From IMG/VR virus record IMGVR_UViG_3300030099_000229, positions 1 through 30,013 of that record: a stretch of 30,013 bases of DNA; one strand, 5' to 3'. A model generated the notes under the pieces. It did no database searches and was not told the DNA's origin. It saw only the letters and a list, made by a program, of their open reading frames with translations. Shown here piece after piece: positions 1 to 7,030 of the stretch. Source of the stretch: a virus. A program made the position numbers and the translations under genes. Each line of letters opens with the position of its first letter. Position 1 is the first letter of the stretch.

Positions 1-4
1 GTGC

Positions 5-268
5 ATGAGTTTACGTAAATGGGTTGGTGAGAAGTGGGTTGATATTGGTGCTCCAAAGAAGAATGGTAAATATCAACCTTGTGGTAGAAGTAAAGGTTCA
101 AAACGTAAGTATCCAAAGTGTGTGCCAATAGCCAAAGCAAGAAAGATGACTAAATCACAAATACGTTCAGCAGTAAAAAGAAAACGAAGTGTTAAACAAG
201 GAGTAGGTGGTAAACCAACAAACGTAGCAACATTTAAAAGGAGAAAGAAAAATGGCAAAAGGAGTTAA
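5..268 (+). CDS. Small basic phage protein (DUF5872-like)
   Basis: An 87-aa, Lys/Arg-rich protein without a membrane segment or signal peptide. The N-terminus reads MSLRKWVGEKWVDIG, followed by PCGRSKGSKRKYPKCVP and a basic tail. This pattern (W-x-x-EKWV, PCGR, KYPxCxP) matches small proteins seen in many marine phages and giant viruses that I associate with the DUF5872 family; the family name is from memory. Two conserved-looking cysteines flank the basic patch. It heads a run of five tiny overlapping genes that leads into the terminase, so a role in DNA handling or packaging is possible but unproven. The ATG lies only 4 bases from the window edge, so its ribosome binding site cannot be judged and an upstream start cannot be excluded. 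Its last 17 bases overlap the next gene. Confidence 0.75.
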   Translation: MSLRKWVGEKWVDIGAPKKNGKYQPCGRSKGSKRKYPKCVPIAKARKMTKSQIRSAVKRKRSVKQGVGGKPTNVATFKRRKKNGKRS

Positions 269-428
269 ACATTATTTTAGAGATGGTAAAGTCCATACTG
301 GTGCTATGCATAAAATGCCAAATGGCAAACTGCATACAGGTAAGTCGCATACCAAAACCAGTAAACCACTATTTCATTTTAAAGATTTATCAATGACAGC
401 TAAGAAGAAAGCAAAAGCAAGTGGCTAA
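252..428 (+). CDS. 58-aa histidine-rich basic microprotein
   Basis: A 58-aa ORF starting MAKGVKHYFRDGKVHTG and ending KKKAKASG. It holds six histidines and two near-copies of an 11-residue unit: DGKVHTGAMHK at residues 11-21 and NGKLHTGKSHT at 24-34. The C-terminal third is Lys-rich. The start overlaps the end of the preceding gene by 17 bases, where AAAGGAGAAAG supplies the ribosome binding site, and its end overlaps the next gene by 8 bases. I recall near-identical proteins from uncultured marine podoviruses, always uncharacterised. The His-repeat suggests metal or nucleic acid binding, which is speculation. Overlapping tiling with flanking genes and the good Shine-Dalgarno make it very probably real. 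Confidence 0.8.
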   Translation: MAKGVKHYFRDGKVHTGAMHKMPNGKLHTGKSHTKTSKPLFHFKDLSMTAKKKAKASG

Positions 429-687
429 ATCACCAGCATGGCAACGCAAGGAAGGTAAGAATCCTAGTGGTGGATTGAATGCAAAAGGTCGTGCTAGTTA
501 TAATAAAGGTCGTACCAAAACTGGTAAGAAAAGAAATCTAAAAGCACCATCAAAAAAAGTTGGTAATAAAAGACGAGCAAGTTTTTGTGCAAGGATGAAA
601 GGTATGAAGAAAAAACTAACTGGTGCAAAGAAGCGTAATGATCCTAATTCAAGAATCAATAAAGCACTACGTGCCTGGAACTGTTAA
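421..687 (+). CDS. Small basic phage protein (DUF6321-like)
   Basis: An 88-aa protein with a GTG start inside the end of the preceding gene. Sequence marks are AWQRKEGKNPSGGLNAKGR near the N-terminus, SFCARMKGMKKKLTG in the middle and DPNSRINKALRAWNC at the C-terminus. This layout matches a family widespread in marine phages and large eukaryotic viruses that I know as DUF6321 (name from memory). The protein is rich in Lys and Arg, with one Cys in the middle and one at the very C-terminus, and has no membrane segment. Function is unknown; basic charge and the location just ahead of the terminase suggest nucleic acid binding. GTG is the only start near the first conserved residues. The stop overlaps the next start as TAATG, so translation is probably coupled. 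Confidence 0.8.
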   Translation: MAKSPAWQRKEGKNPSGGLNAKGRASYNKGRTKTGKKRNLKAPSKKVGNKRRASFCARMKGMKKKLTGAKKRNDPNSRINKALRAWNC

Positions 688-851
688 TGTATATAATTAA
701 TTACAAAATGTATTTTAGTAAAAGACCAGCAAAAACAGATGTAAAGAATAAATTATTTAATTTGTTGCGTGATGATTTTACTTTGCGTACTGCTGAAGAA
801 GAAGATGATTATGCTAAAAGAAAAGATATACAGGAGAAAAAATGTTCATAA
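687..851 (+). CDS. 54-aa hypothetical protein
   Basis: A 54-aa ORF beginning MYIINYKMYFSKRPAKTD and ending KRKDIQEKKCS. It starts in a TAATG overlap with the preceding stop and runs 10 bases into the following gene, so it exactly fills what would otherwise be a 154-base gap. The middle (residues about 18-48) is charged and probably helical, with an acidic EEEDD stretch. An internal ATG at 708 is an alternative start. No family is recognised. Support comes from the tiling alone; the coding call is moderately secure and no function can be given. Confidence 0.6.
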   Translation: MYIINYKMYFSKRPAKTDVKNKLFNLLRDDFTLRTAEEEDDYAKRKDIQEKKCS

Positions 852-1027
852 GAGAATTATCCTTTCAAGATTTATTAAAATTACGAAAAATTGTACGAAA
901 CACACATTTAAAATTTTATCCACAAGCAGACTTAACTGATAAAGAAGTTGATAAATTTATTAACACACTTGGTCCAGATGTTGCTGGTAAAATGATTAAG
1001 TATGCTGTAGATAATAACCAAGTATGA
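842..1027 (+). CDS. 61-aa hypothetical protein before terminase
   Basis: A 61-aa protein, MFIRELSFQDLLKLRKIV at the N-terminus, with a predicted all-helical character and no cysteine. The start has a strong GGAGAAAAA leader (TACAGGAGAAAAAATG). The stop overlaps the terminase start as ATGA, which implies coupled translation with the large subunit. In T7-like phages the gene before terL is usually the small terminase subunit. No separate small subunit was recognised in this window, so this protein is one candidate for a very reduced TerS, but its length is far below the usual family size. That role is a guess from position. Confidence 0.65.
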   Translation: MFIRELSFQDLLKLRKIVRNTHLKFYPQADLTDKEVDKFINTLGPDVAGKMIKYAVDNNQV

Positions 1028-2556
1028 AATTTAAATACAAGCCAGATGGTGAGATCCTCAAAAATTTTATGAAAGATAATAGTTTCTTTAGAGGAATACG
1101 TGGACCAGTTGGTTCTGGTAAATCTGTTGCTTGTTGTATAGAAATATTCAGACGTGCCTTAGCACAAAAAAAATCTCCAGATGGTATAAGAAAAAGTCGT
1201 GTTGCTGTGGTGCGAAATACTAATCCTCAGTTACGAACAACCACAATGAAAACGTGGCTTGATTGGTTTCCAGAAAAAGAGTTTGGTAAAATGAATTGGT
1301 CGCCACCATACACACATAGAATCAAAGTAGGTGATATAGACCTTGAAGTTATTTTTCTAGCTTTAGATAGACCAGAAGATGTTAAAAAATTACTTTCCCT
1401 AGAATTAACTTTTTTATTCTTTAATGAAAGTAGAGAAATAGCTAAACCAATTATAGATGCTGGCACTATGCGTGTAGGAAGATATCCTTCTATGAAAGAT
1501 GGTGGACCAAGTTGGTATGGTGTCATAGCAGATACCAATGCACCAGATGAAGATCATTGGTGGTCTGTTATGAGTGGAGATGCACCACCACCAGAACACC
1601 TATCAAGAGAAGAAGTAATGATGTTAGTAAAACCTGATAACTGGAAATTTTTTACACAACCTTCTGGTATGGTAGAAAAAAAAAATAATAATGCCGAAGT
1701 AGAAGCCTATGAAATAAATCCAGAAGCAGAAAATAAAATGAATCTTATGTCAGACTATTACACTTCTATCATAAGAGGTAAAACTAAATCATGGATTGAT
1801 GTTTATGTTATGAATAGATTAGGATCTATTGAAGATGGTAAACCAGTTTACAAACAATTTTCATCAGATATACATATTGCAAAAGAACCAATTATACCAG
1901 CAGAAGTACCATACTATGTCGGTATTGACTTTGGTCTTACACCAGCGTGTGTGTTTGCACAACAAGTCCGAGGAAGATGGATAATCTTACATGAAATCGT
2001 AGCAAAAGATATGGGAATGGTACGTTTTGGAGAACTGCTTAGACAAGAAATGCAATCCAAGTTTAGAGAAATTCCAGTAGCACGAATATTTGGAGATCCA
2101 GCAGGAGATTATAGAGCACAAACAGATGAGTCTACTCCATTCCAAATACTACGTGGTGCTGGTATTCGTGCCATTCCAGCACCATCCAATGATGTATCGT
2201 TGCGTATAGAATCTGTTACAGCACCATTGACTAGATTATTAGAAGGTAAGTCAGGATTGTTGATAGATAAAAGCTGTAAACATTTAATCAAAGGTTTTGA
2301 GGGTGGGTATCAGTATAAACGTATGCAAGTATCTGGTGAAAGATATACCGATAAACCAGATAAAAATCATTATTCTCACGTGCATGATGCGTTACAATAT
2401 CTGATGTTGGGTGCTGGTGAAGGACAAAACATAACCAAGTCCATAAATCCAGCAAAAGTGGTGCAAGCAAAAACTGATTTTGATGTCTTTACAAAACAAC
2501 CAAAAAAGACTATAAGGAAGAAATGGAATATCTTTGATATTCGTTCAAGATTATAG
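1024..2556 (+). CDS. terL: Terminase large subunit
   Basis: A 510-aa packaging motor: an ATPase that pumps DNA into the prohead and a nuclease that cuts the concatemer. The N-terminal ATPase has Walker A GPVGSGKS at residues 27-34 and a Walker B-type segment LTFLFFNE at 128-135, with E135 as the likely catalytic carboxylate. The C-terminal RNase H-like nuclease shows VGIDFG around D302, FGDPAG around D358 and HVHDALQYL around D455, which give the expected three acidic metal ligands. Length fits the podovirus TerL family. It is translationally coupled to the preceding small gene (ATGA) and followed 12 bases later by the next gene. The N-terminus before the Walker A motif is short, but this is common in phages of this type. 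Confidence 0.93.
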   Translation: MKFKYKPDGEILKNFMKDNSFFRGIRGPVGSGKSVACCIEIFRRALAQKKSPDGIRKSRVAVVRNTNPQLRTTTMKTWLDWFPEKEFGKMNWSPPYTHRIKVGDIDLEVIFLALDRPEDVKKLLSLELTFLFFNESREIAKPIIDAGTMRVGRYPSMKDGGPSWYGVIADTNAPDEDHWWSVMSGDAPPPEHLSREEVMMLVKPDNWKFFTQPSGMVEKKNNNAEVEAYEINPEAENKMNLMSDYYTSIIRGKTKSWIDVYVMNRLGSIEDGKPVYKQFSSDIHIAKEPIIPAEVPYYVGIDFGLTPACVFAQQVRGRWIILHEIVAKDMGMVRFGELLRQEMQSKFREIPVARIFGDPAGDYRAQTDESTPFQILRGAGIRAIPAPSNDVSLRIESVTAPLTRLLEGKSGLLIDKSCKHLIKGFEGGYQYKRMQVSGERYTDKPDKNHYSHVHDALQYLMLGAGEGQNITKSINPAKVVQAKTDFDVFTKQPKKTIRKKWNIFDIRSRL

Positions 2557-2568
2557 AAAGGAAAAATT

Positions 2569-2814
2569 ATGTGTATAGGTGGAATGTTTAAATCAAAAGC
2601 ACCTCCAGTATATATACCACCACCTCCTTCACCAGATCCTAGTATAGCGGCTCGTGAAACTCAGCAAAGAGAAACTGGTTTACAAAATCAACAAGAAGCA
2701 ACAAGAGCTAGAAAAAAACAAATACAAGAAGGTTTTGGTAGAAGAACTTTATTAACAACAAGTGGTGGAGGATATTTATCTAACACTTCTTCTGGTGGCA
2801 ATACATTAGGATAG
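2569..2814 (+). CDS. Proline-rich small virion or assembly protein (gp7.3-like)
   Basis: An 81-aa protein preceded by a clear AAAGGAAAA site. The N-terminal third holds a polyproline stretch (PPVYIPPPPSPDPS), the middle is Gln/Arg-rich and helical, and the C-terminus reads GRRTLLTTSGGGYL followed by Gly/Ser. The ending resembles the C-terminus of T7 gp7.3 (a basic segment, then SxARSSGGG), a small virion-associated protein encoded just before the portal, which is also the position here. The resemblance is short and from memory, so the assignment is tentative. Many marine podoviruses carry a similar small protein between terminase and portal. Confidence 0.7.
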   Translation: MCIGGMFKSKAPPVYIPPPPSPDPSIAARETQQRETGLQNQQEATRARKKQIQEGFGRRTLLTTSGGGYLSNTSSGGNTLG

Positions 2815-2815
2815 T

Positions 2816-4408
2816 ATGGTAGCTTTAGTTCCAAATCCTATTTTAAAAGAAATGGATGGTATTGAAAATATGTTAGCACGTTACAAACGTGCTCAAAGCA
2901 TAAAAGAATTATGGCGACCTACCTTCGAAGAATGTTATGAATATAGTATGCCAGCAAGAGAAAGTTTTTATCCTACAACTGCTGGTCAAACAAAGACAGA
3001 TAAAATATTTGATGAAACTGCTGTTGTTGGTGTGCAAGAGTTTGCATCACGTTTAGTAGCTGGTATTGTTCCAAACTATGCAAGATGGGCAGAGATGGTT
3101 GCTGGATCTGAAGTACCAGCAGAAGAACGTACACAAGTAAATGAATCACTTGATGGAGTAACAAGTTATGTATTTGAAATATTACAGAATAGTAATTTTG
3201 CTCAAGAAGTACACGAATCATTCTTAGATCTTGCAGTAGGAACTGGTGCATTACTAATAGAAGAAGGAGATGCAATAAGACCTATAAGATTTACAGCAGT
3301 TCCTTTATCAAGATTATGTTTAGATACTGGACCGAATGATGTTGTAGATACTATCTATAGAACAAGAAAAGTAAAAGCATCAAATATAAAATTAGTTTAT
3401 CCACAAGCAACACTTGCACCAGAAACAGAAAGACATTTATCTGGTGGTAAAGATACGTTTATAGATTTAATAGAATGTGTTTCAAGAAACTATACAAAGC
3501 CAAATGTTGAGATGTATGACTTTACTGTTTTTAGTTCAAATCCACAACATATATATTTGCAAAAACAATTTATGGGTGAAGGTGCAAATCCATATGTAGT
3601 ATTTCGTTGGAGTAAAGCCGCTGGTGAAGTATATGGTCGTGGACCACTTCTTAATTCTATGCCAGCAATCAAAACTTGTAACTTAGTTATAGAAATGATT
3701 TTAGAAAATGCACAGATGGCAATATCTGGTATGTATCAAATGGAAGATGATGGTATTATAAATGTAGATACAATACAACTACTTCCAGGAACTATTATAC
3801 CAAGAAGTCCATCATCAAGAGGATTAGAACCAATAGCAAATGCTGGTAATTTTAATGTTGCTGATTTGGTGTTAAAAGATATGCGTACAAATATTAAACG
3901 TGCATTGTATAATGAAATGCTTGGTGATCCTAATAGAACACCAATGTCAGCTACAGAAGTAGCAGAACGTATGGCAGATCTATCAAGACAGATAGGATCA
4001 TCATTTGGTAGATTACAAGCAGAGATGGTGCAACCTGTTTTACAAAGAGTAATTCATATATTAAAGAAACAAGGAAGAATAAATATACCTACAGTAAATG
4101 GTAGAGAAATAAAAATACAATCTACATCTCCACTTGCACAAGCACAAGCTAATCAAGACATAAATGGATTTAATAGATTCTTAGAGTTAGTCGGTTCAAG
4201 ATTCGGACCACAACTTATAAATTTGCTTGTTGATAGTAATGAAGCAACTAAATACCTTGCAGAGAAGTTTGGTATACCAGAAAGATTAACAAGATCACCA
4301 GAAGAAATGCAAAATGCTATGATGCAAATGCAACAAGCGATGCAACAACAACAACAACTTCAAGGAATGGCACAACCAGATGGACAAGAAAATACACCCC
4401 CAAGTTAG
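2816..4408 (+). CDS. Head-tail connector (portal) protein
   Basis: A 530-aa T7 gp8-type portal that forms the dodecameric ring through which DNA enters and leaves the capsid. Length and the overall pattern fit the T7 connector family: N-terminal ARYKRAQSIKELWRPTFEE, a central VVFRWSKAAGEVYGRGP motif that is typical of these portals, and NRTPMSATEVAERM before the C-terminal helices. The last 50 residues are Met/Gln-rich (runs of MQQAMQQQQQ) and probably disordered. It starts 1 base after the preceding stop and its final 29 bases overlap the next gene. The N-terminal start is supported by family length; no strong Shine-Dalgarno is present, so translation is probably coupled. Confidence 0.92.
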   Translation: MVALVPNPILKEMDGIENMLARYKRAQSIKELWRPTFEECYEYSMPARESFYPTTAGQTKTDKIFDETAVVGVQEFASRLVAGIVPNYARWAEMVAGSEVPAEERTQVNESLDGVTSYVFEILQNSNFAQEVHESFLDLAVGTGALLIEEGDAIRPIRFTAVPLSRLCLDTGPNDVVDTIYRTRKVKASNIKLVYPQATLAPETERHLSGGKDTFIDLIECVSRNYTKPNVEMYDFTVFSSNPQHIYLQKQFMGEGANPYVVFRWSKAAGEVYGRGPLLNSMPAIKTCNLVIEMILENAQMAISGMYQMEDDGIINVDTIQLLPGTIIPRSPSSRGLEPIANAGNFNVADLVLKDMRTNIKRALYNEMLGDPNRTPMSATEVAERMADLSRQIGSSFGRLQAEMVQPVLQRVIHILKKQGRINIPTVNGREIKIQSTSPLAQAQANQDINGFNRFLELVGSRFGPQLINLLVDSNEATKYLAEKFGIPERLTRSPEEMQNAMMQMQQAMQQQQQLQGMAQPDGQENTPPS

Positions 4409-4673
4409 TATAGACGGATATAAAAGATCGCAAGTAAATGAAGATAAGTTAAATACAACACTTTTAGCTTGTTTTCTTACAGATGCTGGAGTAGAAACAC
4501 TTAAATACTTACGTAGTATTACAATAGAAAGTGTAGCTGGATTTAACATATCAGATCAAGAACTAAGACAAAGAGAAGGTATGAGATTTCTAGTTGGTAT
4601 TATTGAACAACGAATAAAGGAAGGTAAAAATGTCAGAGCAAGAGAGTCTAATAAACGCAGAACAAGAAACTAA
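4380..4673 (+). CDS. Small head-region protein (Bbp19-like?)
   Basis: A 97-aa protein between portal and scaffold, overlapping both (29 bases with the portal end, 44 bases with the scaffold start). Its core, LLACFLTDAGVETLKYLRS followed later by RQREGMRFLVGIIEQRI, follows the pattern 'F-x-x-x-x-G-x-x-x-L-x-x-L ... EG-x-R-x-L-x-x-x-I' of small phage head proteins I know as the Bbp19 type. No catalytic residues are apparent. The C-terminus is Arg/Lys-rich (ARESNKRRTRN), partly because of the overlap with the scaffold gene. An exact role in head assembly is unknown; family assignment is tentative. Confidence 0.65.
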   Translation: MDKKIHPQVSIDGYKRSQVNEDKLNTTLLACFLTDAGVETLKYLRSITIESVAGFNISDQELRQREGMRFLVGIIEQRIKEGKNVRARESNKRRTRN

Positions 4674-5352
4674 AGACGAAGTAGGAGAGGTAGCTGAAAG
4701 ACCAGAATGGTTGCCAGAAAAATTTTTTAAAGATGGTGTAGCAGATTATGAAGGATTAGCAAAGTCTTATACTGAAGCTGAATCTTATATTGGTAAAAAG
4801 AAAGAAGATCTTACTGCTGAAATAAAAACACAGATGGAAGCAGATCTTACTAAGTCTTTACCAGAAGCACCAGATAAATATACATTACCAGAGATACCAG
4901 AACAGTATGATACTGATACACCTTTAATGGATGGTTGGAAAAAATACTGTCATGAAAATAAATTAGGACAAGAAGCATTTAATAAAGGTATTGATTTGTT
5001 TATACAATCACAACCACAAGTAGATATAGAAGCAGAAAAACAAAAACTTGGAGAAAATGCTAATCAAAGATTAGAAGCTGTATCATTATGGGTTAATAAA
5101 AACTTTGATCAAACACAGAAACCTATGCTTGAGATGATGTGTAGTACAGCTGGTGGCGTTGAAGCTGTAGAAAAAATAATGAGTATGTTGCAAAACAGTA
5201 TGGCTCAAGCACCTGATTCTACTATTCCACAAGGTAAAACAAGAGAAGATTTACAAGAGATGATGAAAGATAGAAGATACTGGTCACCTACAAGTAGAGA
5301 TGAAAACTTTGTAAAACAAATAGATTCGGCTTTCGAAAAACTTTATAAATGA
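4630..5352 (+). CDS. Capsid assembly scaffold protein
   Basis: A 240-aa acidic, helix-rich protein in the canonical scaffold position between portal and capsid (T7 gp9 slot). The N-terminal EQESLINAEQETKDEVGEV is acidic; then comes PEWLPEKFFKDGVADYEGL, a motif common in podovirus scaffolds ('P-E-x-(F/L)-P-x-K-F'). The C-terminal 40 residues contain a basic patch (KDRRYWSPTSRD) of the type that binds coat protein. Scaffolds guide shell assembly and leave before or during DNA packaging. The ATG is preceded by AAGGAAGGTAAAA. The stop overlaps the next start as ATGA. Assignment rests on position, composition and the N-terminal motif. Confidence 0.87.
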   Translation: MSEQESLINAEQETKDEVGEVAERPEWLPEKFFKDGVADYEGLAKSYTEAESYIGKKKEDLTAEIKTQMEADLTKSLPEAPDKYTLPEIPEQYDTDTPLMDGWKKYCHENKLGQEAFNKGIDLFIQSQPQVDIEAEKQKLGENANQRLEAVSLWVNKNFDQTQKPMLEMMCSTAGGVEAVEKIMSMLQNSMAQAPDSTIPQGKTREDLQEMMKDRRYWSPTSRDENFVKQIDSAFEKLYK

Positions 5353-5813
5353 TTAGTATACAACCTTCAACTGAGAAGGATGCAATATTACTTGCTAGAA
5401 ATATGAGAAAGCAAGATTTAATGGAAGTAGAAGCATGTGATACAGATCCAGTAACAGCATTGTTAACTCCTTTACATGCAGAAAATGCTCAAACATTTAC
5501 TCTTTTTTATGGTAAAGAGCCTGTTTTAATGGGTGGAACTGTAGGAGAAAGCATAGGATTAGCTAGAGTTTGGCTACTTGCTAGTGATAAAGCATTTACA
5601 AAACCTATGAAAATAGCACTTTTAAGCAGAAGATGGGTAGATTTAATACATAAACCATACGAAATATTATACAATTATGTGTGGATTGATAACAAAAAAG
5701 CAGTAAAATTACTCAAACATTTAGATTGTCGCTTTGATCATGAAGTAGTAAAAAGAAAAAATCTTGACTTTGTAAAATTTTCTCGTTGCAAAAATAAAAA
5801 TTTATCGTTATAG
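5349..5813 (+). CDS. T7 gp13-like protein (GNAT fold, DUF2833)
   Basis: A 154-aa protein with the pattern of T7 gp13 / DUF2833: an N-terminal helix with ARNMRKQDLMEVEA, a central GGTVG-(x)-GLARVWLLAS strand pair, and the C-terminal NYVWIDNKKAVKLLKHLDCRF, which has the layout of the GNAT acetyltransferase 'N-x-x-(A/S)-x-x-x-L-x-x-x-GF' helix. T7 gp13 is needed for virion morphogenesis; whether such proteins acetylate anything is not known to me. Here it lies between scaffold and capsid, whereas in T7 it follows gp12. Its ATG overlaps the scaffold stop by 4 bases. It ends 107 bases before the capsid gene. Confidence 0.8.
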   Translation: MISIQPSTEKDAILLARNMRKQDLMEVEACDTDPVTALLTPLHAENAQTFTLFYGKEPVLMGGTVGESIGLARVWLLASDKAFTKPMKIALLSRRWVDLIHKPYEILYNYVWIDNKKAVKLLKHLDCRFDHEVVKRKNLDFVKFSRCKNKNLSL

Positions 5814-5909
5814 ATGTATTAGTAGTCCTAGAATATTAGAGTATTGCCCATCTGGATAACTATACAAAGATAAGCTAGATAAACTCGGTGAAACTTTTTT
5901 TAACTTTAT

Positions 5910-5916
5910 AAGGAGG
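5910..5916 (+). promoter_or_regulatory. Strong Shine-Dalgarno before the capsid gene
   Basis: AAGGAGG lies 4 bases before the capsid ATG and is a perfect match to the core anti-Shine-Dalgarno complement, the best on the plus strand of this window. It suits the most abundant virion protein. The gap in front (5814-5909) is the longest gene-free stretch of the late block. It contains a T7 tract and AT-rich DNA, so a promoter is plausible, but I could not find a convincing -35/-10 pair or a hairpin. Confidence 0.8.
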
Positions 5917-5920
5917 ACTT

Positions 5921-6742
5921 ATGTCTGTAGGAATAAGCACTGCTTTTATAAAACAGTTTGAGAGTGATGTTCACATGGCTTATCAGCGAATGGGATCTAA
6001 ACTCAAGGACACCATTAGACAGAAGCCAAGTGTCAATGGTAATCAAACAGTTTTTCAAAAAGTAGGAAAAGGCTCTGCTGTCCAAAAATCTCGTCATGGA
6101 CAAGTGCCTATAATGAATATTGATCATAGTAATGTAACAGTAACTTTACAAGATTACTTTAGTGCTGACTATGTAGATAGACTTGACGAATTAAAAACCA
6201 ACATTGATGAAAGAATGGTAGTAGCACAAAGTAGTGCTGGTGCATTAGGAAGAAAAACTGACGAACTAATCACTACTGCTCTTGATGGTACATCAAATCT
6301 TTCAGGTAACTCTGACTCAGATGGTTTAACACAAGCAAAGATTGAAGCTGTGTTTGCTCAAATGGGTGAGAATGATATACCTGATGATGGTGATAGATAC
6401 TTTGTAGTATCACCTGATGGTTGGGTTGATCTGTTACAGATAGCGGCATTTACAGATGCTGACTTTATCGGACCAGATGAACTTCCATTCAAAGGTGGAA
6501 TGGTAGCAAAAAGGTGGCTCGGTTTTATGTGGATGATACATAGTGGTTTACCAGCAACAGGTGGTAGACGACAATGTTTTGCATATCATAGAACTGGTTT
6601 AGGTGTAGCTATGGGTGCTGATGTAACAACAGAAATCAACTACATTCCAGAAAGAGTGTCTAATTTAATAACTGCATATATGAGCTTGGGTGTCGCCTTA
6701 ATTGACGATAACGCAGTCTTTGAAGTGCAAATAACTGAATAG
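5921..6742 (+). CDS. Major capsid protein
   Basis: A 273-aa shell protein in the capsid slot after scaffold. It is compatible with the HK97 fold: a helical N-terminal arm (STAFIKQFESDVHMAYQRMG), a region with GKGSAVQKSRHGQVP typical of an E-loop, then a spine helix and A-domain strands (DRYFVVSPDGWVDLLQ), ending in a conserved-looking VSLGVALIDD segment. The pattern matches the coat proteins of pelagiphages and other small marine podoviruses rather than T7 gp10 itself. It is preceded by a very strong Shine-Dalgarno and a 107-base gap, and followed 8 bases later by the decoration-type protein. No protease gene is seen nearby. Confidence 0.9.
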   Translation: MSVGISTAFIKQFESDVHMAYQRMGSKLKDTIRQKPSVNGNQTVFQKVGKGSAVQKSRHGQVPIMNIDHSNVTVTLQDYFSADYVDRLDELKTNIDERMVVAQSSAGALGRKTDELITTALDGTSNLSGNSDSDGLTQAKIEAVFAQMGENDIPDDGDRYFVVSPDGWVDLLQIAAFTDADFIGPDELPFKGGMVAKRWLGFMWMIHSGLPATGGRRQCFAYHRTGLGVAMGADVTTEINYIPERVSNLITAYMSLGVALIDDNAVFEVQITE

Positions 6743-6750
6743 GGGTAAAC

Positions 6751-6996
6751 ATGGCTTATACAGCAACTTCATTGTTTAAAGTCGGTGGTGCTAACCCTGG
6801 ACTTTGGATATACAAATCTGCTGATGCTATTTCAAGTATAATAGCTAGTGGATATTTTAATGATGCAACTAATGAACTAAAAGAACATGATGTTATTATA
6901 GTCGTAGGTGCAACTGGTGGTTCTGAAACAGTAGATGTCATTGTCGTTACAAGTGCGACAGGTGCGGCAACTGTTACAACAGTTAACGGAACTTAA
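6751..6996 (+). CDS. Putative head decoration or stabilisation protein
   Basis: An 81-aa protein directly after the capsid gene with an AGGGGTAAAC site. It is rich in Gly, Thr, Ala and Val and beta-strand prone: WIYKSADAISSIIASGYF, then HDVIIVVGATGG, and the ending SATGAATVTTVNGT. Its length, composition and location fit the small beta-rich decoration proteins found next to capsid genes in pelagiphages. There are no Cys, signal peptide or membrane segment. The role is inferred mainly from position. The stop TAA is followed by a two-codon ORF (ATG GAG TAG) and a strong hairpin. Confidence 0.72.
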   Translation: MAYTATSLFKVGGANPGLWIYKSADAISSIIASGYFNDATNELKEHDVIIVVGATGGSETVDVIVVTSATGAATVTTVNGT

Positions 6997-7001
6997 TGGA
7001 G

Positions 7002-7023
7002 TAGGGGGAGGTAACTCCCCCTA
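7002..7023 (+). promoter_or_regulatory. GC-rich hairpin with GTAA tetraloop between head and tail genes
   Basis: TAGGGGGAG (7002-7010), loop GTAA, CTCCCCCTA (7015-7023): a perfect 9-bp stem closed by a GNRA-type tetraloop, striking in such AT-rich DNA. No U tract follows (AACATTATATGG), so it is not a classical terminator. It lies between the capsid/decoration genes and tail tubular protein A, the place where T7 has its late terminator Tphi. It also contains GGGGGAGG, the only Shine-Dalgarno-like stretch before the ATG at 7031, and would hide it when folded. Possible jobs are mRNA 3'-end stabilisation, partial termination or translational damping. Confidence 0.75.
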
Positions 7024-7030
7024 ACATTAT

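Noticed and set aside
2973-3275. 100-aa Leu/Gln-rich minus-strand frame
   Set aside because: Antisense of the portal gene with low-complexity composition and no start signal.
5814-5909. Late promoter before the capsid gene
   Set aside because: TATACA has no acceptable -35 at 16-18 bases and TTGCCC is only 11 bases away; no other pair stood out.
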